Shown: positions 1 to 11,851, counted from the first letter of the stretch. The stretch is DNA of 64,000 bases from Beta vulgaris subsp. vulgaris (GCF_026745355.1 NC_079210.1:31422559-31486558), one strand, 5' to 3'. The notes: generated by a model from the sequence alone, not told the origin. Made by a program: numbers and translations.

Positions 1-13
1 TACTAGTACGGTT

Positions 14-1119
14 ATGGGTATCCTTCGAGGTAATCTGATCCCTGCTCACATTAATCGTACTTTTATTACTCGCATTCCTATGAAGAGTAACCCTGATTGT
101 ATGAAAGATTTTCCCCCATCTCGTTATGTAACGGGGTGTATGTGTAAGCTTATTTCGAAGGTATTGGCGAATCATCGGAAAGTGTTCTTAGATAAAATTG
201 TGTTTGTTAATCAGAGTGCTTTTACTCCTGGCCGCTTTATTACAGATAATATCTTAGTGGCCTTTGAGATGTTTCATCATATGAAGCACATGAAAGCTCA
301 GGAGGGAGGAGTGACGGTGAAATTAGACATGTCCAAGACTTATGATAGAGTGGAGTGGGATTTCATAGATGTTGTGATGGCCAGATTTGGTTTCGATACA
401 GGTTGGAGTAATCGAGTGATGGATTGTGTGCGATCGGTATCTTTTTCTATGCTTGTGGCCGCCTTACAGATGATTTCACTCCCCCACAGAGACATTCATC
501 AAGGTGATCCACTGTCTCCCTATTTATTTTTTTATGCGGGGAAACTTTTTCTCATCTATTGCGTAGAGCGGAGGAGAATAGTTCCTTGTAGGGAATAATG
601 GTGGCTCCTAGTGCACCTTCTGTAAATCACTTATTATTTGCTGATGAGTGCCTCATCTTTTCTCGAGCGACAATGAGGGATGCAACGACTATTAAGCAGG
701 TTTTGTATTCGTATGACTTATCTTCGAGGCAAAAGGTGAACTTTGAGAAAACTGATGTGGCTTTCAGTAGTGGTGTTCCGGTGTCTAAGCGTGAGGCTGT
801 CTCTCATCTTCTTGGAGTGCATGAGGTTGTGATTCATGCTAAATATCTGGGGCTACCAACAATTATTGGTCACTCCAAAAAAGGGATAACAAGAGGAGTG
901 AAGGACAAGTTATCGAATAAGTTGCAGGGGTGGAAGGGGATGGTTTTGTCTAAAGCAGGTAGGGAGGTTATGATAAAGGCGGTAGCCCAATCTCTTCCTA
1001 CCTATGCGATGAGTGTGTTTAAATTTCCATCTTCTTTCTGTGATGAGATCCGCTCCCTTATAACTCAGTTTTGGTGGGGTCAAAAGAATGGGAAAAGAAA
1101 GATTCATTGGGTGGCTTAA
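14..1119 (+). pseudogene. LINE reverse transcriptase domain, frameshifted
   Basis: This segment would copy LINE RNA into DNA at the target nick. The first open stretch (14-598) shows QSAFTPGRFITDN, then a D-M-S-K-T-YDRVEWDF block holding the first catalytic Asp, then QGDPLSPYLF. A stop at 596-598 interrupts the protein. The next stretch (598-1119) opens with LLFADECLIF, the usual FADD box with its second Asp read as Glu, followed by the YLGLP and GWKGMVLSKAGREVMIKAV blocks typical of plant LINE palm/thumb regions. The stop and the altered active-site residue make an active enzyme unlikely. The family assignment is secure from motif order; the exact subfamily is not determined. Confidence 0.9.
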
Positions 1120-1128
1120 AACAAATTA

Positions 1129-2640
1129 TACAGGCGTAAGGCAGAGGGTGGTATTGGCTTTCGGGATATGAAAATGTTTAATTGGGCGTTACTTGGAAAA
1201 CAGGCATGTAGACTCATGTTGCATCAAGGGAGCTTGATTGAACAGATCTTTAAGGCTCGATACTATCCTAACTCTTGTTTCTTGGAGTCGGGGCTAGGAG
1301 TGCGACCAAGCTATACTTGGAGAGATATTTGGGAAGCGAAGCGGTTCCTTGAGAGAGGGTTGCGGTGGAGGGTAAGGGATGGAGAAACGATCCGGGTGTG
1401 GAAGGATGCATGGATCCCGGGAACTCAATCTAGGAGAATTTTATTCCCACGTGGAGAGGGCGATGTTGATATTGAAGTGGGAGCTTTGATTGATCCTATT
1501 AGGAAGGTGTGGAATAGGGAGCTTGTTACTCAGTTATTTTTGCCTTTTGAAGTGGATCAAATTTTGAGCATTCCTATTAGTCATCGTTTGTCGCGTGACT
1601 CGTTGCGTTATGATTTAGAGAAGAATGAGGAGTACACTGTTCGATCAGCTTATAAAGCGCTGGTTGCTGATGTATGGAGTCCATCGGAAGTTACATCGTC
1701 TCATCCTACTAATTTATGGAAGTATATTTGGAAGACAAATGCTTTGCCTCGGGTGAAGATGTTTGCATGGAGAGCAAGCCTTGAGGCTATCCCGACTTGT
1801 TTGGGTTTAATTAGTAACATTTGGTTAGCTTCTCTCCATGTTGTAATCTTTGTGGAGCCTCTTCTGAATCAGAGCTGCACGCTTTGGCTCGGAGTGGGCT
1901 CGCTAGTGCGGTGTGGGAGGCGAGTGAGTTTGACATTGATGCTCATGAGGGATACGTATGGGTGGAGGATTGGTGGGGCGACATGTTTTCGAAGTTCGAT
2001 GACAAGAAACTGGAAATCTTTCTCACTATTTGGTGGGCGATTTGGGGTGCATGTTATCGTGCCTCGATATAGGGGGAGTCTATTGATCTTGCGTCAGTTA
2101 TTGCATACGCACTGCATACTTGCCAGCAAGTTCGAGAAATTGTCGAGGGTCGCAAAGGGAAGGGTGTGAAGGCAGGCGAGGCTTATCCGACGAGCTAAAG
2201 TGCTCCTGAAGCAGGTTGGCTGAAGGTTAATACCGATGCGGGTGAGTTGGGAGTAATGGGTTCGGGTGTGGGGGTCGTTTGCCAGGAATCTATTAGCGAG
2301 CTGGTGGGATGTGTAGCCTTTCACTCTTCTTCATGTTGGGAGACGTGACTGGCTGAAGTTAAGGTTGTTTTTGAAGGCTTGAAGGTAGCGAAACTGATGG
2401 GTTATTCGCATCTGGTGGTGGAATCGGATTGTTTGAATGTGGTTCAAGATTTGAAGAGTAAGCAATCGGGGTCTAGTGACTTCCACCTTGTATTAGAGGA
2501 TATTTTTAGCTTGGTTCTGTGTCCTTTGTTAAACGTTCGGGGAATTGGGTAACACACGAGTTCGCTCACTTTCATCCTATGGAAGTTGGCTAACGTGTGT
2601 GGAGGTGATTTTCCGGAGTCTATTATTTCTTTCGCCCATG
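1129..2640 (+). pseudogene. LINE ORF2 C-terminal region: zf-RVT and RNase H
   Basis: The reading continues with GGIGFRDMKMFNWALLGKQ and WRVRDGETIRVWKDAWIPG, standard in plant LINEs. Next comes the zf-RVT region (LWKYIWKTNALPRVKMFAWR), whose cysteine part CNLCGASSESELHAL lies in another frame from about 1,821. A plant-type RNase H domain starts near 2,217 (LKVNTDAG), with the Glu in LAEVKVVFEGL after an in-frame stop at about 2,346, and the Asp in VVESDCLNVV. The last His/Asn block, GNWVTHEFAH, is shifted again. The catalytic positions remain recognisable although the frame is lost. Confidence 0.85.
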
Positions 2641-2700
2641 ATGATTCAATAAAGTAAACCCCTTGAGGATCCTTTGCAAAAAGAAAAAACAAAGAGAGAA

Positions 2701-3645
2701 AACAGAGAGAGTGAAATGCTAATACCCAACCGAGAAAATAGGGAAAAGTTCTCTAATTTTGAAAAATTGGTATTGCTAGAAAGGAAGGCAATGAAATTAT
2801 AGGGTATAGGGTATAAACAGATGCATGTCTGCCCTATCACCTCGACACTATGTTTCATTATCGACACTGTTACTTAGTTTTTCATACATCTGAAGATGAG
2901 ACTATTCTCTTCACATCACTAATGGGAATAAAAACAAATGTAACTCTTTAAAGTCAGTGTAAAATTCGTGAATCATAACCAAATGTCAAGTTTATGATTT
3001 TCATATATTCATTAGTTTCACAATTACATCAAAAAGGTATAAACTCTCCTTGTATTCTGCTAAACAACTGAAGTTATAGCAAATTAGCAATTCATTATAT
3101 CCATAAAATTAGGTGGGTACAAGTTCTTGCGGGAAAAAAAGGTGATTTCAAATGGGTGAAACTCCAAATGCGAAAGAAAACCAAAGTATTTCATATGTCG
3201 ATGTGTTCAATTCTCATAAAATCACCAAAAGATTAGATCTCTCTTCTACATATAAACTTCACTGAAGTCCCATGAAGCTTAGTGTTTTTCATATTTGAAA
3301 CCCCAATTTTTTCTTTTCATTTGTCCTTCATTATTCTCTTTTTTTTATATCGCCTAAGATTTGTTTATTTTGGTTTGTTCCCTCGACAAAGCCACGCCGG
3401 TGATTGCCTTCACTAATTGGCGTTGTTGATGTTTCCCATCGTTTCTCTCTACTCGGTCTGCCTGTTGTGGGTCGGTGCTGGCTTCTCCGACTGGCGCGTC
3501 GTCACCTTGACACCAGCTCGTTGTTCGTGTTAGGTGTAAAGCTGTTACAACATACAAACATCAATGGGGGCTTAGTGACCATCTTATCTCTCCTATTTTT
3601 AATTTTGTTTTTCGTGAGATTTTGTGTGCTTAAATTTTTTGAAAA
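2701..3645. other. AT-rich spacer, no gene recognised
   Basis: No coding or repeat structure was recognised. Short ORFs on both strands near 3,354-3,667 overlap one another and show no family motif. Confidence 0.5.
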
Positions 3646-4815
3646 AGTCAATTTTTGTACCAACTAAAAAAAAATTCTGCGCGGTCCCAACTATATATCA
3701 TATTTGCTAAAATTAGTCCCACATGAAATATTACCTGTTTAACAGATTAATTTTTTTAAAAAAAATTTCTTAAGTCACTTTCCTTCTTTCTTTTTCTCTC
3801 TCATATCTCAATCTTCCCTACTACCCCTTCCACCCCCCTTTCCAGCCAGTCAGCCACCCCCGAAATCCCATCCCCCCTCCCTTTCATCCCCACCTGTCCC
3901 CCTCCCTTCCACCCCCACCCCCTTCCCCTCCCAACCATCCTCAAAATCCCACTCTTCCCCAGCTACCCCCAAATTCCACCCCCTCCCCTCCCCTGCCACC
4001 CCTCCCCCTCTCACACCCCTCCTTAGCCACCCCCAAAATCCCATCCCCTCTCCCTGCCACCCCCACCCCTTCCAGCCACCATCGAAATCCCACCCCCTCC
4101 CCAACCCCCATCCCCCCTCTCACACCCACTCCCTAGCTACCCCCGAAATTCTATCCCTTCTCCTAGCCACCCCCAAAATCCCATCCCCCTTCCCATCTCA
4201 CACCCCTTCCCCTCTCCCTCCACTCCCCTCTCCCCAACAACCCTCGAAATCCCCTCCTCCTCCACTCCCCTCTCCCTGGCCACCCTCGAAATCCCCTCCC
4301 CTCCCCTTCCTTTTCCCCTAACACCCAAAAAAGTCCCTCCCCTCAGAACCCTCCTAATGCTACTTGCAAAAGTCAAGGCATAAAAGCAAAGAAAATTTAA
4401 TGCAAACAGCAAAGAAATCGAAGCAAAGCAAAGAATATTGGGGGCAATAGTAGAGGATGAGGCTTTGGGGTGGGTTCAGTGGCAGGAGGAGGAGGGAGTT
4501 CGAGGGAGGGAAAGAGAAGGGAGTGGCAGGGAGAAGAGAGAAAGGAGAGGAAGAAGAGGAAGGAAACCTTAAACTAGTTAGGAGGGAGGATGCAGGAGAG
4601 AGAAGGACATGGTGGATGGATGAGCGAGAAAGAGGTGGAGGAGGAAGAAGAAAAAGGTTTTGGCGAAAAAATAAAAAACAAAAAAACACGTTTTACCTGT
4701 TGTAGCAGGTCATTAACCTACTGGGACCAATTTCGACAAAGATCATATATAGTTAGGACCACTCAGAAATAATCTTTAGTTGGGATTGAAAATGGCAAAA
4801 CGCCTATAGTTGAGA
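3646..4815. mobile_element. Fold-back DNA element with long imperfect TIRs
   Basis: The left end (about 3,646-3,725) and the reverse complement of the right end (about 4,706-4,815) align over roughly 80-100 bp. A clear shared block is CCAACTATATATCATATTTG at 3,686-3,705 against CTAACTATATATGATCTTTG read on the minus strand from about 4,751 to 4,732. The left interior is C-rich and the right interior G/A-rich, so the whole element could fold on itself. There is no transposase. Long TIRs fit a non-autonomous Mutator-like element, but no target duplication was read. Confidence 0.6.
3790..4345. repeat. C-rich minisatellite-like DNA
   Basis: Degenerate tandem units of about 20-30 bp built on CCACCCCCAAAATCCCATCC fill this stretch. 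Long glycine/tryptophan-rich ORFs on the minus strand are products of this repeat and are not taken as genes. Confidence 0.8.
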
Positions 4816-5082
4816 CGATTCCTATCATTTTTTCCTAAATTTTTTGGATTGTTGTGGATTTCATTGTTGTGTTGATGGAGAAAGAGGAGGTCGCATTATA
4901 TAGTGGATGGATTATTGAAAATTTTGAGATTTGGTTTTGGAAGGGTTATTCCGCACTCTTGGTGGAAGATGATGTTTCACCAAAAAAACAGATGGAAGAC
5001 GTTGGATTTTTTTGGCATGCAACGGATGAGGATGTTGATACGTGTGTTATGTTATGACTTGATCTATGTGGTATATTAGTTC
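4816..5082. other. Spacer
   Basis: Short stretch between the fold-back element and the next LTR. A 67-codon ORF at 4,854-5,057 shows no family motif, and nothing else is recognised. Confidence 0.4.
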
Positions 5083-5561
5083 TGTTTTTGTCTAGAAATC
5101 AAGGATTGCTGATGTGTGCTGAGTAGGATTGAGCCCCAAGAGCATTCACCTGAATCGATTGTCCGTACGCCGAAAACCTGAAAAACATAGTTAGACTACC
5201 TCGGGGGTTGTTCCGAGATCGGGGGTTGTTCCAGGATCCCCCCTCCGACGCCGAAGTCAGTTGATGATCGAGGTAGAGAGAGAAAGTCTAGAAAAAGATG
5301 GTCTAGTTTGTTAGATCAGAATTCAATACCTGCTCATTGATGAGATTGGTGATATTTATAGTGTTGGAATTTCCAGATAGGAAGTATTGATGGGATAGGC
5401 CTCCATGGAATTAACGGCTATGTTGCCTTTTCAACCTTCAGTGGATCCACAAGCCACTTCGTGCTAGTTCAAGTCCCCAATGGAACCCACCATGCCTTCT
5501 TTGTGGTCACTTTCGATGATGTGGCGTAGATATTGGGCGAGCTCATAAATCAACCCAAACA
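5083..5561 (-). repeat. LTR of a Tat-like element (3' LTR, minus orientation)
   Basis: On the minus strand the segment starts TGTTTGGGTTG and ends near AAAACA. It shares blocks with the LTRs at 11.4 and 18.0 kb: CCTCCGACGC, GAGGTAGAGAGAGAAAGT, GAATT(C/G)AATACCT. It is preceded on the minus strand by a purine-rich tract, GGCGTAGGGCTGAT (5,562-5,575), matching the tract beside the 11.8 kb LTR. No partner LTR was found, so the element is truncated. Confidence 0.75.
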
Positions 5562-6420
5562 ATCAGCCCTACGCCAGGAATGGGGATCATTGAAGTCCGA
5601 GTGGGTGGTGCCCATCCATGACGGAATAATGGAGGATTGGTTCACCTCCTCTACAGGATTACTTGACCGATCGGATTTTCTCCCGTTGAAAGTTATTGAA
5701 GCGGACTGAGTTACAATTCCTTGGGGGAAACAATCTAGTTGGTCGGGTCCCCCCACGTTGTCCGAGTGGGTGCCCCTTTGCACTTATCCATATTTGGCGA
5801 AGTATGGAAGCGACTCTGGTGTTTAAGTGGGTGTCGAAACTTGCGTTTTACTTGTGCGTTTGCTAGTTGAAGAGGCAGCGATTATTTTGTTCGGGCGGGT
5901 ATACCCGACTCCAAATGCCACATGGGAGACATGGATACTCGGGATTTTAGGGTCCCTCTTTAGGTTTGAGCTAGCTAGGAGTTGTTGAAGACTCTTAACG
6001 TTTCATCTTCTCTGAACCAAGACTTTTGGGCTAAGTTGGTCCATTTGGGATGCCTAAAAAGGGCTTATTAAGGGTCGCGAGGAGGTTTGCATTGCGCGTC
6101 TCCCGAGGTGAGTCTATATATACAGAAGAGGAGAGATTGGGGCTCATAGGAGACCCTCTCCACTTTCCTTACCATTTTCTCATTTTCTCAACTCTTCTCT
6201 TTCAAAAAAATCCTCAAATTATCTCTACTTCCAAGCCAAGTTTCTCAGTTGTTTTCGTCCGACCAACTTTTTCGTTAAGTTTCTTTGTGTTTTCTTTCGA
6301 ATAATCTCGGCCGACTCCCTTGTCTATAAATAATGGGAGGTTCGTCCGAGTCAGTGACACCCCCGACTTCACCTCTCTATAAGTTGTCCAAGGAGGTGAG
6401 GGGGAATGGAATAACGTTGG
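5562..6420. mobile_element. 3' internal remnant of the same Tat-like element, with antisense gene start
   Basis: This follows the polypurine tract and matches in layout the complete arrangement at 58.35-58.9 kb: LTR, tract, about 500 bp of spacer, a TATA-like box on the opposite strand, a CT-rich leader, then an ATG. Here the ATG is at 6,333 (MGGSSESVTPPTSPLYKLSK) and the reading is lost near 6,420, where unrelated sequence begins. The product would be the N-terminus of the antisense protein found in some Tat-lineage retrotransposons. The call rests on layout, since the protein is too short to classify. Confidence 0.5.
6114..6123 (+). promoter_or_regulatory. TATA-like box upstream of the antisense ORF
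   Basis: CTATATATAC lies about 210 bp before the ATG at 6,333 and is followed by a CT-rich leader. It occupies the same place as the TATTTAAG box at 58,450 in the second element. Confidence 0.4.
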
Positions 6421-6667
6421 AAAAAAAAATTGGACCCAAATTTTTATACCCATTTTTTCTCTCCTCCTTGTTCTTCATGTTTTTGGTGTTTTTCACCAAA
6501 AATTCAAGAACACTCATCTTACACAATCAAATTCATCCCAAATCCGACCCATTATTCCACCTTTTCCCTCAACTTTGACCCTATCTTCCATCTTCTCCCT
6601 CATTTTAGCCCATTCTTCGGCTACATTTCGCCCCAAACCTTCACCTCCATTGTTGAAGTTCACCTCC

Positions 6668-6709
6668 ATGGATTTCGATCTAAACTCTTCACCCGTACAT
6701 GAAATGGAT
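6668..6709 (+). pseudogene. Possible first exon of a FAR1-like gene
   Basis: An ATG opens MDFDLNSSPVHEMD and meets a good splice donor (GAT|GTAAGT) at 6,710. MDFDLN-type starts occur in FAR1-related proteins, but only 14 residues are seen and no following exon was recognised. The upstream 6,430-6,660 is CT-rich leader-like sequence. This is a weak call. Confidence 0.2.
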
Positions 6710-7388
6710 GTAAGTTTACTTGAATATTTCACATATAGTAACAAATTAATCACTTACTACTTATCTTCATTTACGCATTTGAATAACATTAAACTTGTAA
6801 TTTATGAAAATTTTACCCAAAAAAAGGCTAGGGTTTTCGAGAAAACAAAATGACGGTATCAGTGATTAAATTTCTCTAAATCAATGCACTTCACACTTTT
6901 ATGCGACAATTTGTGGTCACATTTTAGTAGTTCTGTAACAGCCTAAATTCTCCCGACTAACTTACAGAGATTAAGCACATCGAAAGAGACTCTAGTCAAG
7001 ATAACCCGGACTATTATCATCACACTCACCAAACTTCATCGGTGAGTTTGGAACTCAATTCCCAATTCTTTCAATTTTAATTAACTATTACAATACAGTC
7101 TTGATTCTCAAAATCTGTTCAAATAAATTTCTATAGAAAATCTGGCAGAGTTTCCTTTGAAAATAGGACAACTCTAAAGAGAGAAATAATATGAACCTGT
7201 TACAATTTCAATAAATAAAATATTTCCAAATCCCATAAATCAACAATCTCACCGCTTTCGCGGAGCAACACCCAATAGAGAATAAGTGACAACTCTTACA
7301 TGGAAAGATAGATTATATATAATAAACGACTAACTATTACAAAGTTGAGCATCCTCACTTCGAAAAGAAATACGACATTGCTGTAGCT

Positions 7389-7448
7389 CGTATTAGCTTA
7401 AACATGTAAATTTAAGGAAGTATTAGCTTAAACATGTAAATTTAAGGA
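7389..7448. repeat. Exact tandem duplication, 30-bp unit
   Basis: The block starting GTATTAGCTTAAACATGTAA is present twice in direct succession and ends TTTAAGGAA both times. Confidence 0.9.
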
Positions 7449-7777
7449 ACTGCCAAACACCAAGTGACAGGCCACAAAAATTGCAAAACAACATACACAC
7501 ATCAGCAAAGCTGAGTACTATACCCGTAAATAAGATTAACGCATGCTTTGGTGGCTTTTACTTGAAAAAAACTCAGCACTCAACATAGTCACATTGTCAC
7601 AATATGCATCACATCAATTCCTATTGACCACATACTTATTATATCCTTATCCGATTAATTTTTTTATATAACACCATGATTCACATAATAGCAAACACAA
7701 CAACGCGACTTCAAGCAGACAAACATATACATATTTTATATAAATTTAATTAGTTAATCTTTCAACATATCAAAATC

Positions 7778-8050
7778 CCTTATAAGGAATCTAAGTTTAC
7801 TAACTTTGTTATAAGCAATATACTTTATTTCCTTTAATTGATTTCTTATCGAAAATCCAAACTTATGCTTTCATACTCTGTCAATCATTTCTTACACTGT
7901 TGTACACAAACCCTTATCAGGTAATAAATAACATAGCAACTTTCACTATAACGATTCCTTATCGGGAATTCCATAACAATATATGATTCCTTAACGGGAA
8001 TCCAACATCAGTATAACTTACCTTGATATGCTTCCTTATCAGGAAACCAA
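7778..8050. repeat. Dispersed palindromic motif TTCCTTATCGGGAA
   Basis: Six variants recur at roughly 30-70 bp spacing (near 7,780, 7,843, 7,913, 7,955, 7,987 and 8,032), for example ATTCCTTATCGGGAATTCC and ATTCCTTAACGGGAATCC. They lie inside the old LTR remnant. Confidence 0.6.
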
Positions 8051-8100
8051 TGTCCATATTCATATTCAAATAGTGAATAAAAATTCTTTTTTCGCAATGT

Positions 8101-9290
8101 TGGAGGTTGATTAATTTCCTAATAAATATTTGGTTAGTTGCTCGGTTGCAAGAGCATGTTATAAAAGGTTCACCTATATGAGTAACTCATGAATGTGGAT
8201 ATGGACTCAAGGTCTTTAATGGAGTCAAAGACTACAATGTTGTTTGTGTAAACTTGTGCGTATAACAACTTCAAATTTTCATATGGTTGAGTGATTCAAT
8301 GCTTAGTCAATCATTTCAACCGAAAGTTTGTAAATTATATTATACAAAGTGAAAATTCAATCTTTGAGACATTTTCGTTTATGCACAAGTTTAGTTGATT
8401 ACAATTCTTTTTTGCAAGTGTACGAACTATATAGCATTTATATTATAAATCGAGGTGGATTTTTGAAACATTTATAGTTAAATGTGTTCGTAGGTTATAT
8501 ATATGATGTTTATTACACTTGTTGTGTAATATGAATTAATTAAGAGGATTTAATATAAGCTTTTCTAGACTTCAATTAGGTTCTCCCGCACCTATGATTT
8601 GGTTCCCCTACACCAAATTGTCTGTTGGAAAAACTTGAAGGCAGAAACTTTGGTGATCTTGCACCAAAGAAAGTGTGCGCCCGCACCTAGTCCAAGCGAC
8701 ATGATTTTTTGTGTTTCTTATTTTGTCTTTTTGGGTGAAATAATGCATTGTTTTGGATATTTTAATTCCTCTAACTATCTCTTATGCTATAAATTGGGAT
8801 GTGTCATATGCATCATAAGTGTAAGAAATCATTCGCATGGTACTTGATCAGAGAATGAAATTTTCTTGTGTTTTCTCTAAACAAAGTCAAACTGTAAACT
8901 CTTGTTGCAATTGTTTCTTGTCAACAACCAAGATTCAATGGTTTCTTCTTCGTATCTCATAAGAATTATCGTGATAATCATTGTTATTAGTGGGTCGGTA
9001 AATAACTCATAGGATAGCGTATATAATACGTGTTTGGAAGATCGTTTAACCAGTTACTCACTATTATATCTATACACATCTGTAACAATACTTGAATATT
9101 AGTAGCAATGGAAAATAGTCAAGTAAGTTGCAATGGATGATTTTGAGTTTACTTGATCTTACGCATATCCTACATAAGTCTCCAACAACCTTTCACTCAT
9201 TCAAACATCAATCCGTTGCTCCTACGTCATAAACTTTATTGACTAAGTCTTCCACATTTGTAGCAAGGTAGTTAGACTCTCATTCCATAC
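8101..9290. other. AT-rich spacer, no gene recognised
   Basis: No motif, splice structure or repeat was recognised. The 82-codon ORF at 8,599-8,847 has no recognisable family. Confidence 0.5.
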
Positions 9291-9817
9291 TAGGGATGTC
9301 AGTGGCTAATGGACCCTACCCGAATCCGTAAATCCAGATTCGTTCTTAGGGAACCTGGATCCTAAAATTTTGGACACGACGCAACCGGGTAGGATCTAGA
9401 TCCTAAATAAAACGAATCTGGACAGGATCCTAAATTATTACACATATCTGAATCTGTTTACCATTTTTTAATATTTTAAAAAATATAATTAAAAGGGTAA
9501 AACTTAGTGTTAAACTTTTAATGTTATTTATGCTTTGATTTGTTATACTAAGGTTTATTGCTTGTTTACTTCGACATCAAAAAATAATGAAATTCTAAAT
9601 AGTATTGTTTTGTTCTTTAAAATCTTTAATTTTTGGGGAAATAAGGATTGTTTGAAAAAAATAGGAAAGAATCTGCTTTGGACCCGGATCCGTTAGATCT
9701 GGATTCTCAATTTTCTTAACTAGTAGATCTAAGTCGGGTCTGGATCCATGCCTGAAAAACGGATTTGGATCTCGATACTAGAGGATCTTGTCCAGATCCT
9801 ACCCATTGACATCCCTA
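9291..9817. mobile_element. Small hAT-like element (MITE)
   Basis: It starts TAGGGATGTCA and ends with the inverse, TGACATCCCTA. The interior is full of GGATCC/AGATCT-like palindromic words. Ends of this kind (TAGGG.TGTCA) are usual for plant hAT elements. The flanking 8-mers (TTCCATAC and GTCTAGAC) match at only 5 of 8 positions, so a target duplication is not shown. Confidence 0.65.
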
Positions 9818-10510
9818 GTCTAGACCATTTGATGTTACCGTCTCGTCCAGATGACCCATCGAACAAAAATATCGTCTAGACTTGTATGAAAAATCGACCA
9901 TAATAATATTTGTCCATATGCATCAACTGTAAATTACTCTTATTGTTAGGTGTCAATTTAATTTATTACTTTTCATGATTTTCATATATCTGTTAATCTC
10001 TTAGGATCCAGGTTTAAAGTTAGGTTCCATTAATGCAGAATACAGGAGAGTTCAATTTGAAACTTGAAGATCCTGTAAATGTGAAAAGGAGAAGCTCAAA
10101 GAGGACAGAAAAGGGGAAGTCACAAGGAAACAGACGGAAGAGAGAAAGGAAAAGTGGGGGTAGTGGGCATTGGGCTAGTAGTGGGCCTATTGGACTTCAT
10201 CTATCATTTAATTAATTGTCAGATGGTCTTATACAAGAATTTAAAATATTATATTTATATTTATTTATATAAATAATAAATGATGGTTAAAGTGAAACTT
10301 ATAAATACTGCCAAAATACAAAACGTGTTGATTAAAAGAAAATGAAGTGGGTACAAGTTAGGAATTTTATTTAAACATTTACTTTAATTTTTGTGTGTTT
10401 TCTTCACAACTTTTTCATAGTTATTTTTACACTTAATTCAGCTAATACCTACTCTATTCTTATTTGTTCTTCTTTTAAAAGCACTTTTGACATTCTATCT
10501 CTTTTTCATC
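9818..10510. other. Spacer, no gene recognised
   Basis: AT-rich sequence. The 60-codon ORF at 10,033-10,215 is lysine/arginine-rich with no recognisable family. Confidence 0.45.
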
Positions 10511-11159
10511 AAGTGACCTCCTGATTTGTCTAATTATACTTAGTAGTCTTAATTCACCTAAAAAGTTAAAATCTAATTGACTCATCATTTAACATAAATT
10601 TACTAACCTGTCCTTTTAGCTGATTAATTAGGGGGAATAACAAAATCCCTCAAATTTAATTAACCTTTTTCGATCAATTTCTAAAATCAAATTTAAAATT
10701 CAAGTTAAAAAGTTGTACAAACTATTGTAATCTATAAAATTTTTAGAAATTGAGATAAACATTTAGATGTAAAGTTTTGTAGTCAAATTAAATTTGTAAT
10801 ATTTTTTATCGAGTAATCATTTGTCTCATTATGTCAAGTTACGTTGTTAATGCTTATTTAGTTTATTATTGGAATTTTTGACCCATCTTTAAATTAGGAA
10901 GGATATAATTGTACAAAATCTGAATATTCAATTAAATATATAGATTTAGCTAAGGATAAAAAAGACATTTTACTGGGGGACACCATAGCTACCCATTGAC
11001 TTATGTAATAGAGATTAGCTGGGAGATTTTGAAGGTGGTTTTGAATTAGGATAATTAACGAAGGGATAGGTTAGTAAATTTACTTTAAATCATGAATTAG
11101 CTAGATTTTAAGTGAATTAAGGTCATTAAACATAATTAGCCAAAATAGGAAGCCACTTG
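10511..11159. mobile_element. Non-autonomous element with about 110-bp TIRs
   Basis: The left end (AAGTGACCTCCTGATTTGTC...) aligns with the reverse complement of the right end (AAGTGGCTTCCTATTTTGGC...). Further matched blocks are CTAATTATACTTAGTAGTCT against CTAATTATGTTTAATGACCT and the exact 15-mer AAATTTACTAACCT(G/A)TC. The interior is AT-rich without coding. Class uncertain (Mutator-like or other MITE). Confidence 0.65.
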
Positions 11160-11435
11160 GTATAAATTTTTTTTTAACCTGCCACCAAATAGAAATACTC
11201 AAAGTAGAATATAACCATGTAGAGTTTCCCTTGATTTTAGAATTTCTCTCTTATTTTTGGAACTTTTATCCTACATTCTTATATTTCTTTTTTACATCTT
11301 GATACCTCTCTTTTACTTTTTTTTATTCTCTGTACTAAAAACCGTTCTGAAACATCCTAATAGAAAATGCAAGAAGCAGAAATATGAAAGGACGGAGTAC
11401 GGAGTACCATTTGAATCAGATTACAATGATCACTA
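11160..11435. other. Spacer with target site of the next element
   Basis: AT-rich. The last five bases (11,431-11,435, CACTA) are the left copy of the target duplication of the LTR element that follows. Confidence 0.6.
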
Positions 11436-11837
11436 TGTTTCTGCCTAGAAACTGTCAAAAGTAAGTGTAGTGTGTTGAGAGTCTTGAAATTCCGAGAAGG
11501 TCTGAAGAGCGAAGGAGGATGTCCCTGATAATCCTGCAAAATACAATGAAAAATTGGCCCGAGGGTGTTCCCACGAAAGCCCCTCCGACGCTCAAGTCAT
11601 TTGATATTGAGGTAGAGAGAGAAAGTGAGTAAATGTAGAGAGAAATGCTCTGGTTTAGTAAGGTGAGAATTGAATACCTTTGTCTGATGAGACAACCCAT
11701 ATGTATAAAGGATGAGACATGTGATAAATGAGGGCATTTTAGTCGGCTCCAACTGGTGGAGGATTATGTTCCCTAGAGTTAGGGGTATTTTAGTAGCTTC
11801 GTCATAGATGGGCCAGTCCAGGAAATGGGCCCAAACA
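11436..11837 (-). repeat. 3' LTR
   Basis: On the minus strand it starts TGTTTGGGCCCATTTCCTGG and ends GGCAGAAACA. It is the partner of the LTR at 17,969-18,369. Confidence 0.9.
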
Positions 11838-11851
11838 ATTAGCCCCACGCC
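11838..11851 (-). other. Polypurine tract
   Basis: On the minus strand GGCGTGGGGCTAAT directly precedes the 3' LTR. It matches GGCGTAGGGCTGAT beside the LTR at 5.56 kb, which helps fix the orientation. Confidence 0.7.

Larger units (their letters stand above)
1..2700 (+). mobile_element. LINE (L1-type non-LTR retrotransposon), 5'-truncated by window edge, decayed
   Basis: Reverse transcriptase, zinc-knuckle (zf-RVT) and RNase H segments follow one another on the + strand in the order usual for plant LINE ORF2. The reading frame is broken at about 597, 1117, 1820, 2347 and 2545. After the RNase H part comes an A-rich stretch at about 2,675-2,705 that may be the eroded poly(A) tail. The endonuclease and 5' end lie outside the window. 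Confidence 0.9.
6934..8100 (-). repeat. Diverged LTR remnant related to the 28.8-31.4 kb LTR
   Basis: It begins TGTAACAGCCTAAATTCTCC, like the TGTAACACCCCGATAATTCT start at 28,811. Both segments also carry the shared block CAGCAAAGCTGAGTACTA (7,503-7,520 and 29,218-29,235). The far end could not be defined. Confidence 0.45.

Noticed and set aside
3850..4412. Long Gly/Trp-rich ORFs on the minus strand
   Set aside because: They are readings of a C-rich minisatellite; composition is simple and frames overlap one another.
11431..11435. CACTA word next to the LTR as the end of a CACTA transposon
   Set aside because: It is the 5-bp target duplication of the LTR element, found again at 18,370-18,374, and is not followed by a TIR.
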